From the NCBI RefSeq assembly GCF_029277305.1, contig NZ_CP119526.1: DNA of 64,000 nucleotides; one strand, written 5' to 3'. Below, one piece after another: positions 53,193 to 60,114 of the stretch. Below the pieces are notes generated by a model. The model had not been told where the DNA came from. It did not search any database and saw nothing but the letters and a program-made list of their open reading frames with translations. The first letter of the stretch is position 1; each line of letters opens with the position of its first letter. The stretch comes from Guptibacillus hwajinpoensis. GTDB taxonomy: Bacteria > Bacillota > Bacilli > Bacillales > Guptibacillaceae. Made by a program: the position numbers and the translations under genes.

Positions 53193-53269
53193 TTGTTGTA
53201 AAAAAAGAAACAATTAGATAGAACTTTCTCAAAAAAAAGAAGGTATGTTAATGTATTGTGCTGATCTTC

Positions 53270-53320
53270 AAAGGCTCATTTACGTCTATGAAACTAAGGT
53301 TTCACTCGAAATAGGCAATA
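53270..53320. repeat. Degenerate relative of the nested hairpin element
   Basis: GGCTCATTTACG and the hairpin GAAAC-TAAG-GTTTC with ACTCG match the outer arm and first hairpin of the 33227-33369 element, but the other hairpins are absent. Confidence 0.4.
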
Positions 53321-53565
53321 GTTGAAACAGCAACAATATAAACTAACATATCCTTATAAAAAGAAAAAACAATGAGAACACCAAATCATCTTATTGTACG
53401 TTCTTGCTCTTATAGACACTTCTCTTCGTATTGGTTTCCTTTATTAAGTTCGTAAGCATAGATGTTATGTACCAGGCGATCCAATAGTTATTAAGCAATA
53501 ATTAAAGATCCTCAATGTTTTATCCTTACTAGCTTTTTTTCGAGAACATAAAATACAGGTAATAA

Positions 53566-53579
53566 CGAAAGCGCTTTCG
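53566..53579. promoter_or_regulatory. LacI/CcpA-type operator 3 of the GH16 region
   Basis: CGAAAGCGCTTTCG, a perfect palindrome about 570 bases upstream of the GH16 start and 220 before the Gly-rich gene; distant enough for repression loops. Confidence 0.6.
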
Positions 53580-53797
53580 ATAGTATGAATTATAATCTAT
53601 TGGAATCAAAAATAGCAAGGTTAATTATCAGTTTTTTCTAAAAATAAGGACTTTACTACTTGTTTATTTCCCACCAACGTGATTAATATTGCAATTCACC
53701 TTGGTTGACCCTTCCTTTATCCTTCTCCCAACATTTGTAATGAATTCTGAAACTTTATAGACTAGTAAAACGTATTCATAAAAAAGGGGGAATGAAC

Positions 53798-53992
53798 ATG
53801 ACAGCATTTTTTGTGATTTTGCTAGTGATTGTTTTTATTGCAGTTGGGACTTCTAAGGCGTCTTCCACTCGTCGTTCTTCAGGTGGAACGGATCATTCAA
53901 CCTATACTAGTAGTGTACATCACAGTTCAGATTGTGATAGTGGCGGTGGCTTTGGTGGAGGCTGCGGTGGAGATGGCGGTGGCGGTGCCTAA
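53798..53992 (+). CDS. Small membrane protein with Gly/Cys-rich tail
   Basis: This is a 64-residue frame. One membrane segment (about 3-20) is followed by a Ser/Thr/His stretch (SSTRRSSGGTDHSTYTSS) and a glycine-rich end with two cysteines (GGGFGGGCGGDGGGGA). The GAAAGGGG-type site lies seven bases before the chosen ATG; an ATG two codons earlier abuts it. I recognise no named family, though similar tails end other small Bacillus membrane proteins. A very long hairpin follows the gene. Confidence 0.7.
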   Translation: MTAFFVILLVIVFIAVGTSKASSTRRSSGGTDHSTYTSSVHHSSDCDSGGGFGGGCGGDGGGGA

Positions 53993-54037
53993 ATAGCTGC
54001 GTTTCCCTACATAAGAGAAACACAGCACCTAGATGCA

Positions 54038-54087
54038 AATAAAGCCTGTGGTTCGTGGAGGCATATCCACGAACCACAGGCTTTATT
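54038..54087 (+). terminator. Long inverted repeat, likely terminator
   Basis: A perfect 22-bp stem (54038-54059 with 54066-54087) downstream of the Gly-rich gene. The T run is weak. Confidence 0.7.
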
Positions 54088-54100
54088 GATTGTTGCGGGG

Positions 54101-54200
54101 GTTTGGCTAATAAATCTCGAATTTGGCTAATATAATCTCAGTTTAGCTAATATATTCCGATTTTGGACAATAAATTGGGATTATGGACAATATATCATAA
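54101..54200. repeat. Tandem array of five 20-bp repeats
   Basis: Five units in exact 20-base register share the pattern TTTGGCTAATA plus an AT-rich tail ending in CGA or similar. The first three carry GGCTAAT or AGCTAAT and the last two GGACAAT. It lies between convergent genes. Confidence 0.85.
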
Positions 54201-54203
54201 TCA

Positions 54204-54497
54204 TCAGCTAGTGATGGTCACATAATTCACGGCCAATGCAATAATTGCAATAGCCAAGCTGCCGGACATGCCAAAATAGAGTAGAGCACGCTTTTTGTTA
54301 CCCTCTGCTCGTTCCCGTATCGCACCACGTAGACTGAGAATAAAAACGTACACCACGAAAAGCCCAGTTGCAATAAGGTTATTATCGGAATTGGAGTCGA
54401 ACATCAACAAAAAGAAGCCTCCTATTAAGGCAATATAAATGATTCCCATCACAATTTTACTACGTCTCTTTTTCAAATTGTCTTTGTCCATTTTCAT
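54204..54497 (-). CDS. Hypothetical three-span membrane protein
   Basis: This is a 97-residue protein. A basic N-terminus is followed by three hydrophobic segments (about 16-32, 42-56 and 74-92), with a positively charged loop (RGAIRERAEGNKKRA) between the last two. No family is recognised. It is the third of several small membrane or soluble genes on this strand (54.2-55.0 kb). The 20-bp tandem array ends just before its stop codon. Confidence 0.65.
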   Translation of the reverse strand: MKMDKDNLKKRRSKIVMGIIYIALIGGFFLLMFDSNSDNNLIATGLFVVYVFILSLRGAIRERAEGNKKRALLYFGMSGSLAIAIIALAVNYVTITS

Positions 54498-54523
54498 CTC
54501 TATCCCCTTACTATGTAAAGCAC

Positions 54524-54697
54524 TTACTTCATTCTATTAATGATGGAATACCCCACAAAACGAGCAAGTAGTCCTGCGACTATTGCAATTGCGATGCTTA
54601 TGACTGTATTTCCAGTCAGGGCTTGTCCCATGTTAAATCCAAGCGCTAATGCAACACCTATCGCTATTCCAAGCAACAAACCTTGCTTTTGACTCAT
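54524..54697 (-). CDS. Small two-span membrane protein
   Basis: This is a 57-residue frame with two hydrophobic segments (about 6-25 and 31-50) joined by a short turn (GQALTGNT). The start region has a modest GCGGTG site. It is followed after 26 bases by the three-span protein, so the two are probably co-transcribed. An AAACGTTT-centred palindrome lies about 66 bases upstream. The function is unknown. Confidence 0.6.
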   Translation of the reverse strand: MSQKQGLLLGIAIGVALALGFNMGQALTGNTVISIAIAIVAGLLARFVGYSIINRMK

Positions 54698-54762
54698 ATT
54701 TTCACCGCTTTCTTCTGAAACTCATTGTTTTCGTTTCTATTATTCTCTCAGAGATAAAAAGG

Positions 54763-54781
54763 TAATCAAACGTTTGTTTAA
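54763..54781. promoter_or_regulatory. AAACGTTT-centred palindrome, site e
   Basis: TAATCAAACGTTTGTTTA lies 66-84 bases upstream of the small membrane gene at 54697. Confidence 0.45.
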
Positions 54782-54800
54782 CTTCCAATGCACCATCTAT

Positions 54801-54992
54801 TTAGTCGTCTTTCGAAACCCTCTTCACCTCTTGAAGCAACGGCTCATAGAGGTCTGAACCCTTTTTCACATAGTGAAGTTCTTTCACTCCTGGAACTTTG
54901 AGGTGAATCCCACCGCTTTTTTTGTCATACCACAATCGCAGTCCATCAAGGAAAACGGACTTTTCCGTTTCGGAAACTTCTAGCTTCATCAT
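54801..54992 (-). CDS. Hypothetical small soluble protein
   Basis: This is a 63-residue protein. The start at 54992 follows AAGGATGGG; a GTG/ATG seven codons earlier is possible. The sequence alternates charged and hydrophobic residues (MMKLEVSETEKSVFLDGLRLWYD) and looks like a small beta-alpha unit. I recognise no family. It stands between the ECF sigma-associated genes and the small membrane genes. Confidence 0.5.
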   Translation of the reverse strand: MMKLEVSETEKSVFLDGLRLWYDKKSGGIHLKVPGVKELHYVKKGSDLYEPLLQEVKRVSKDD

Positions 54993-55041
54993 ATTTAATC
55001 CCATCCTTTTCAATCTAATAAGTTATCATTATCAATTACTT

Positions 55042-55572
55042 TTAGTTGTAATGCTCTTCGACAAACGCTTGCTCCTCTTCAGCTGTCAGTAAGCGATCCG
55101 CTCTTCCTACTGTACCGCCTTTCATACTCCAGAGCTGATTATGAATGTCTACAGCATTGTCAAAATTACCATTCTTCCATTGTGTTAAGGCTTTGTCGTA
55201 TAAATCATAATGTTCATATTGTCCTGTATCTTTTACTTTATCGAGAATCGAGAGCATATCATCAATGCGCTTATCCGTCATTTCAACGAGCGTCCACTTC
55301 TCATCCGCAAAAACTTTTTGGTGTGTCATGCCGTGAAGGGTCTTAATAAAATGGTTCTCAGTAGGTATGTTGTCATCAGCTGTTGAATTTGTTCCGTCAT
55401 CGACGTAGCGCTCTGGATCAATCTCCTCTTCTGACTCCTCCCCGGACTGCTTTGTTACACCCTTTTCTTCCATTAAGTTTGTGTTCAGATCTGAGATCAA
55501 CCAGTAAGTAAGGCCTAGAGTAAGGATGACAATGATGGTTATGGATAGTAGTAACGTTTTGGTTGATGGCAT
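55042..55572 (-). CDS. Membrane-anchored DUF6241 protein, copy 2
   Basis: The product has 176 residues. One N-terminal membrane segment (about 7-26) is followed by an acidic linker and an extracytoplasmic DUF6241 domain (about 70-176) with FIKTLHGMTHQKV, EKWTLVEMTD and a final GRADRLLTAEEEQAF. That domain is closely similar to the one at the end of the neighbouring anti-sigma-like protein. It lies 20 bases after that gene, as third gene of the sigma operon. It could compete with or modulate the sensor domain. Confidence 0.75.
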   Translation of the reverse strand: MPSTKTLLLSITIIVILTLGLTYWLISDLNTNLMEEKGVTKQSGEESEEEIDPERYVDDGTNSTADDNIPTENHFIKTLHGMTHQKVFADEKWTLVEMTDKRIDDMLSILDKVKDTGQYEHYDLYDKALTQWKNGNFDNAVDIHNQLWSMKGGTVGRADRLLTAEEEQAFVEEHYN

Positions 55573-55592
55573 TTAATTAGACAACTCCTTAA

Positions 55593-56279
55593 TTATTTAT
55601 AGTGCAATTCTATAAATTCTTGTTCCTCTTCATCAGTTAACAACCGTGTCGCTTTGCCCTTTGTACCGCCATTCCACCTCCAAATTTGATTATGAACATC
55701 CACAGCGTTTTCGAAATTCCCTTTCTTCCATTGAGTTAATGTCTCGTAGTAGAAGTCATAATGTTCATAGGTTCCCTGTCCTTTTATTCTTTCTAGAACT
55801 TCCAACATCTCAACAATGCGCTTATCCGTCAATTCAACGAGTGTCCACTTTTCATCCGCAAAAACTTTCTGGTGTGTCATGCCGTGAATAGTATTTATGA
55901 AATGCTCTTCTGATGGAATTGAATCACGTTCATTGGTTGTATTTTCTGATGGAGATAATGGTAACTTCTCCCCATCGGGTAATTTACTTGCTTCCGAATC
56001 CTCAGTTTCGCTCATACGAGTCATCTCTTCAGATCTTTCCTTATCACCTATTTGTTTTTTCAAGATATTGTTTGAATACCCATATGAAGTAAAGATGATA
56101 AGAAGAATAAAACATGAAGCAATAGAAAGAACAGGCACGAATCGCGCACCTTTCCGCTTCGGCTTCTTCGAATGAATAACCGCTTGATAGATCCGCTCCT
56201 TATCCACTCTACTTACCTCACCCTTCCTCAGCACCGTTTCATCCATTTTACTCCGAAGGTTTTTTAGCTTTTCATCCAT
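55593..56279 (-). CDS. Probable anti-sigma factor with extracytoplasmic DUF6241 domain
   Basis: The product has 228 residues. A charged cytoplasmic N-terminus (1-45, with VDKERIYQAVIHSKKPKRK) precedes a single membrane segment (about 47-67), a linker, and a C-terminal DUF6241 domain (about 120-228) with FINTIHGMTHQKVFADEKWT. Gene order and topology are those of an anti-sigma factor that holds the ECF sigma at the membrane until a signal reaches the outer domain. It starts at the base next to the sigma stop codon, so translation is coupled. The inhibitory role is inferred. Confidence 0.72.
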   Translation of the reverse strand: MDEKLKNLRSKMDETVLRKGEVSRVDKERIYQAVIHSKKPKRKGARFVPVLSIASCFILLIIFTSYGYSNNILKKQIGDKERSEEMTRMSETEDSEASKLPDGEKLPLSPSENTTNERDSIPSEEHFINTIHGMTHQKVFADEKWTLVELTDKRIVEMLEVLERIKGQGTYEHYDFYYETLTQWKKGNFENAVDVHNQIWRWNGGTKGKATRLLTDEEEQEFIELHYK

Positions 56280-56807
56280 TTATTCAACCTCCTTATAAAG
56301 CTCACGAAGTTGTAATTTGGCACGCCTTAATCTAGTTTTTATTGTCTCTGTTTTAACACCTGTTAACTGTTCTATTTCTTGAATGCTTAGGTCCTCATAA
56401 TAGAACAAAATAATCACTTCTCGATATTTAATCGAAAGCGAAAGCACTTTCTGAGAAATTTCTTCCCCTTCACTTTTTTGAATAAGACCGTCATCAAGAC
56501 TACCTACTGTTTTCAACTTTTCCTCACTGCGAAGAGGCATTATGGCCCTAAACCACTTGCTCTTCAAATAATCTTTACAGCGATTGACGGTAATTTTGAA
56601 CAGCCAGGTTTTATAGCTACTGTCTCCCCTAAAATGATCTATGTTTTTAAAACAGGATATAAACACTTCCTGCGTGATATCATCCGCTACCGCCCAATTT
56701 TTCACATATGTATAAGCAAGTCGCTTGATCTGCTCAGCATAATCATCAATTAACTCCCTTAATAATTCATTTCTCTCATTCCTGTTCTCCCGTTTCTTCT
56801 CCCCCAA
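56280..56807 (-). CDS. ECF-type RNA polymerase sigma factor
   Basis: The product is a 175-residue ECF sigma factor. Region 2 is visible as LAYTYVKNWAVADDITQEVF and SSYKTWLFKITVNRCKD. Region 4 is visible as LSIKYREVIILFYYEDLSIQEI and VKTETIKTRLRRAKLQL. It directs polymerase to promoters of the TGAAC/CG type. Two such candidates lie upstream of the gene itself, so it is probably autoregulated. It heads a three-gene operon with an anti-sigma-like protein and a DUF6241 protein. Confidence 0.9.
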   Translation of the reverse strand: MGEKKRENRNERNELLRELIDDYAEQIKRLAYTYVKNWAVADDITQEVFISCFKNIDHFRGDSSYKTWLFKITVNRCKDYLKSKWFRAIMPLRSEEKLKTVGSLDDGLIQKSEGEEISQKVLSLSIKYREVIILFYYEDLSIQEIEQLTGVKTETIKTRLRRAKLQLRELYKEVE

Positions 56808-56835
56808 CTAGCTCCCCCCTGGATTAACCTACCTG

Positions 56836-56865
56836 ATAGACGATTTGCTTTCTAAAATCGGTTCA
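56836..56865 (-). promoter_or_regulatory. Candidate ECF promoter, proximal
   Basis: On the minus strand TGAACCGAT (-35 side) and CTAT are separated by 17 bases, with CGTCTAT at the -10 side. It lies about 30 bases before the sigma gene. Confidence 0.6.
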
Positions 56866-56985
56866 AAAATTTCACTTTTTAGTTTTGAACCACCAAAATT
56901 TCCGTAAATTGGATTAACTTAAGTAATATAACACATGTAAGAACCACAAAAATCCTCCACCGTTTCGCTGCTAGAAATGATTAAG

Positions 56986-57015
56986 ATAGCGCGACTCTTT
57001 TTCCATATCGGTTCA
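56986..57015 (-). promoter_or_regulatory. Candidate ECF promoter, distal
   Basis: TGAACCGAT and CTAT again with 17 bases between, with CGCGCTAT at the -10 side; the same layout as the proximal element 150 bases away. Confidence 0.55.
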
Positions 57016-57024
57016 AAAAGAAGA

Positions 57025-57058
57025 ACCTTCCATCACTTTCAGCAAATTGATGGAAGGT
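57025..57058 (-). terminator. Terminator of the YcgL-type nucleotidyltransferase
   Basis: The stem ACCTTCCATCA/TGATGGAAGGT is followed leftward by TTCTTCTTTTT. The distal ECF promoter lies just beyond it. Confidence 0.85.
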
Positions 57059-57068
57059 CCACTCTATG

Positions 57069-57872
57069 TTATCCCCAAACCTCTTCTAACGTTCTCCTAA
57101 AAAGACCATTCAGTTGTTCTGTCGGATCCTCTATCTCAACATCTAACGTTTTTGCATAAGCTTCTAATTGCTCAATCTCTTTCTGTAAGTAGGTTTTGAT
57201 CAGATTAATTCTCGGTTCAACAATCCATTCCTCACCAGCTCGTTTACGTTTCAACAAATTCATAATAGCTTCCTTGAGCTCTGTAGGAAGCGAAGCATCT
57301 TCAACTAGTTCTTCAAACCCAATTGGCGGGATCGATTGATACTTTTTAATCCAATTGCCAGCAAGAACAGGTCGCAGGACATTGAAATACATCTTAATCC
57401 GAACGTCTTCTCTCTTCAGACACTCACGAAAATTCCCTTTCGCCATGTTTACGTAATGATACAAACAAGACCTAGGTGAGAAAATCGTTTGTGCCAAGTC
57501 TCTGATCTGCTCAGCCGTCGAAAAGGGTTCATGGTAAACAATAGTTGAATGTAACCATTCCAGCAAAGGTGGATTCGACTTTCGGAACAGTTTAAGTGCT
57601 TTTGTAAGCTCCCAGCCGCTCATATCCAATCCATCATCAACCGGAATTGACACCTCGTCCCGATTCGGGACTTCGATCACATCTCTTTCTTGATCGATCG
57701 ACAAGTACCAATTTTTCTTATGTAAGTAAATAAACCGAACATCGTAATCAGAATGCTTAGAAGGTAACCCCCATGCTCTACTTCCCGCTTCACAAGCATA
57801 AAGGATTTTAATATCATGATCCTTTTCCGTTTGTTTAATCACATTGATTATATGTTCATGCACAAAAACCAC
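57069..57872 (-). CDS. YcgL/RlaP-type nucleotidyltransferase
   Basis: This is a 267-residue protein of the predicted nucleotidyltransferase family PF10127. The nucleotidyl-transfer signature is EAGSRAWGLPSKHSDYDVRF (about 29-48), with Gly-Ser and the Asp-x-Asp metal pair; a third acidic residue follows near DVIEVP. Family members are linked to RNA ligase or end-repair contexts in some genomes, but none is present here. The C-terminal half is helical. It is monocistronic. Confidence 0.85.
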   Translation of the reverse strand: MVFVHEHIINVIKQTEKDHDIKILYACEAGSRAWGLPSKHSDYDVRFIYLHKKNWYLSIDQERDVIEVPNRDEVSIPVDDGLDMSGWELTKALKLFRKSNPPLLEWLHSTIVYHEPFSTAEQIRDLAQTIFSPRSCLYHYVNMAKGNFRECLKREDVRIKMYFNVLRPVLAGNWIKKYQSIPPIGFEELVEDASLPTELKEAIMNLLKRKRAGEEWIVEPRINLIKTYLQKEIEQLEAYAKTLDVEIEDPTEQLNGLFRRTLEEVWG

Positions 57873-58058
57873 CCGCTTCGCTTGTTTGTCTCACATATAT
57901 GCAGACAAAGATACTTTTTTTTATTCTATATTGAATGAATGAGAAACTCACTATTAACAAAATTACCTCTTTTTAACATATTCACCACCTCTTTGTGATA
58001 ATATAGATCTTTCCCCTGACTCAACTTCACATCCAACTAGTCACTTTAGGAGGTACTC

Positions 58059-58262
58059 GTGAAAAAGCAATGGATAAGTCAACTGGTTATATCGATTAGT
58101 CTTATACTAATTATATTGAGTCAAATAGGCTTTGGAGCGAATTGGAGTGAGTTGTCCTCTCTTCGACAAGGGATCTATATAGCTTTAATATGTATATGGG
58201 CACTGCATCTAATAACTTTTGTAACAGCAACTGTGTTTAGCAACAAAGCTAAAGCTAACTAA
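58059..58262 (+). CDS. Small two-span membrane protein
   Basis: This is a 67-residue protein starting at GTG 58059, five bases after GGAGGT. Two hydrophobic segments (about 8-27 and 38-59) are separated by a short polar loop with WSELSSLRQG. A Lys-rich end suggests the C-terminus is cytoplasmic. The family is unknown. It is monocistronic, with a terminator-like hairpin after it. Confidence 0.65.
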   Translation: MKKQWISQLVISISLILIILSQIGFGANWSELSSLRQGIYIALICIWALHLITFVTATVFSNKAKAN

Positions 58263-58279
58263 TCATAAAGACACATGCA

Positions 58280-58323
58280 AAAACCAGGCGAGTTCATCAT
58301 GTCATTGATTAGCTCCCTGGTTC
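58280..58323 (+). terminator. Terminator of the small two-span gene
   Basis: ACCAGGCGAG and AGCTCCCTGGT arms; an imperfect member of the CCAGGTGAGCT terminator group. Confidence 0.65.
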
Positions 58324-58362
58324 CTATGACTATTCATTTTCGATTTTTGATTCTAAATTCCA

Positions 58363-59094
58363 TTATCCCATCCTCGCCACACGCTCATACACCTCACGCA
58401 AGTTCGTAAACCCTAGCTCCTGAACTTTTTTCACATAATAACTCCAAAGATCTGCAGTCATTTTGGCGTCTCCTAATGCATGATGGCGGTCTTTGACTTC
58501 GACTCCGCAATTTGCACAGCAGTCTTCCAATTGATACCCTCTTTGCTCCGGATCAACAATTCTTATTAAAAAAGAAGTATCTACAATGCGATGATCAAAA
58601 TTAGCGCGCATTAAACTCCAACTCGCATGCTGCATGAAAGCTTGTTCATGCTTGGCATGATGCGCAACTAAGGTATGGCCCTTCATAAACTGATAGAAAC
58701 GAGCCAGTACATCTGAAAGAGGTGGTGCTGATTCCAGATCTTCCTCTGTAATTCCCGTTAATGTTGTAACCTCATCAGAAGGGGCTGTACTCGATTGGAC
58801 TAACGAATAAAAAGTATCCTTTTCGATTGTTTCACCGGTTACTTTCACAGCCCCAATCGAGAGTATTGCATCCCCTTTATTCGGATAAAATCCTGTTGTT
58901 TCAAGATCAAAGACCACAACTCGTAATTCATTTAAAGGAACTTCTAACGTGTTTTTCATTTTCATTTCTTTTTGCATTTGCCTTAACATCGAAATATGAT
59001 GAGGATTTGACTGATCTTGCATCGAGGCGTACATACTCGGATTGACCTTTCCGGATAGCTGCTTTAAATAGTGAATCATGTGATTCATCCGCAT
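58363..59094 (-). CDS. DnaQ-like 3'-5' exonuclease
   Basis: The product is a 243-residue exonuclease. After a short basic N-terminal region, exonuclease motif I reads VVFDLETTGFYP (Asp-x-Glu, about 59-70). Motif II includes VAHHAKHEQAF (about 147-157), and the DEDDh histidine motif is HHALGDAKMT (about 205-214). It would trim single-stranded DNA or RNA ends. It starts directly after the DUF294 gene stop codon (TAAATG), so the two are translated together in the amtB operon. This pairing recurs in bacteria and may link nucleotide turnover to signalling. Confidence 0.85.
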   Translation of the reverse strand: MRMNHMIHYLKQLSGKVNPSMYASMQDQSNPHHISMLRQMQKEMKMKNTLEVPLNELRVVVFDLETTGFYPNKGDAILSIGAVKVTGETIEKDTFYSLVQSSTAPSDEVTTLTGITEEDLESAPPLSDVLARFYQFMKGHTLVAHHAKHEQAFMQHASWSLMRANFDHRIVDTSFLIRIVDPEQRGYQLEDCCANCGVEVKDRHHALGDAKMTADLWSYYVKKVQELGFTNLREVYERVARMG

Positions 59095-60093
59095 TTACGA
59101 ACACCCTTTTTCGATTACCTTTTTGGTGTGGTTGTACAGTTCAATTCCTTTTTTCATCATGTCCTTTAGTTCCTTCTTCTGTTCTTTAGGAAGAGAGTCG
59201 ATCGTCACATAGTGAACGGCATCATAATTTTCTTGTTTACCGCACTCTAGACGAAAGTGTAAGAGCTTCCTAAATTTATCTTCATACTCCCTCCGTTCTG
59301 AGCGACCGAGCGTATGATCAGAAATAGAAGCGAGTCTTGATAACGTAGTCGTACTCATCAGTCTCTCCTTTAAGGCAAGAAGCCTTACTGCATTAACATA
59401 GGGGAAGAAAGCGGTCTGTTTTAAATTAACATCGCCAGCGTGCGAACCGTGTGTTTCGGCGAGCAGCTGGCCGAATACACCGACTCCCTTTTTAACATGC
59501 ATTGTATTTTTCAACATTCTCTTTAATAAATACGGCGATTCGTCCATTTTATAGTGAATTTCTTTCTTTAAATCATCAATAAACTCATCACGCCCAACGA
59601 TCACTCTCGCATCAACAAAAATCAATAGATGGCGGACAGCTTCGAAAGTTTCTTCCTCCATCCAACCGTCAAGCTGACCTTTCCACTGTTCGAATGATTT
59701 ACACCACAATGGATTTGACGCCATTACATGTCCATCACAAAGTTCATAACCCACAACATTTAATCCATCCGAAATTTCTTTGCCAAGGTTGAGAAAATAA
59801 TCATGTGACTCATCGCTTGTACTCTCATAAACAATGCCATGATCTTGATCACTCCATAACGCTTGTTCAAACCGACCTCCGCTTCCCATCAGAAAAAATG
59901 AAAAAGAAGAGGGGGCTGGACCCCACTCTTTTTTCACTTTCTCTTGAGCAAGCTGAACAACTTGAGTCATCAGCCCATCATGGAAGCGATTCAGCTCAGT
60001 ATGATTCTTAGCAACTTGCTTTATTTGTTTATCTCTCATTTTTCTTAGATCCTCATAAGTGTCACAACCATCATACATACGACCAGCCTCCAT
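59095..60093 (-). CDS. DUF294 nucleotidyltransferase-like protein
   Basis: The product has 332 residues. The nucleotidyltransferase signature is MGSGGRFEQALWSDQDHGIV (about 69-88), with Gly-Ser and Asp-x-Asp. A C-terminal helical DUF294_C domain (about 190-325) follows. The N-terminal domain resembles that of the GlnD uridylyltransferase, although no PII gene is nearby. It lies 21 bases after the ammonium transporter gene. By context it may modify the transporter or a partner in response to nitrogen, but this is inference. Confidence 0.82.
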   Translation of the reverse strand: MEAGRMYDGCDTYEDLRKMRDKQIKQVAKNHTELNRFHDGLMTQVVQLAQEKVKKEWGPAPSSFSFFLMGSGGRFEQALWSDQDHGIVYESTSDESHDYFLNLGKEISDGLNVVGYELCDGHVMASNPLWCKSFEQWKGQLDGWMEEETFEAVRHLLIFVDARVIVGRDEFIDDLKKEIHYKMDESPYLLKRMLKNTMHVKKGVGVFGQLLAETHGSHAGDVNLKQTAFFPYVNAVRLLALKERLMSTTTLSRLASISDHTLGRSERREYEDKFRKLLHFRLECGKQENYDAVHYVTIDSLPKEQKKELKDMMKKGIELYNHTKKVIEKGCS

Positions 60094-60114
60094 TGCCGTT
60101 AAATAGGTAGCTAG

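Larger units (their letters stand above)
52993..53797. other. Long regulatory region upstream of the GH16 glucanase
   Basis: About 800 bases without a credible gene. It contains three operator palindromes, the glucanase promoter area and, near 53270-53320, a block (GGCTCATTTACG, then GAAACTAAGGTTTCACTCG) related to the hairpin element at 33.2 kb. The remainder is AT-rich and featureless to me. Confidence 0.6.

Noticed and set aside
54101..54200. 20-bp array as CRISPR
   Set aside because: Units are contiguous with no unique spacers.
24264..54781. AAACGTTT palindromes as CcpA cre sites
   Set aside because: The centre fits, but the outer positions (T-G and C-A of the cre consensus) do not.
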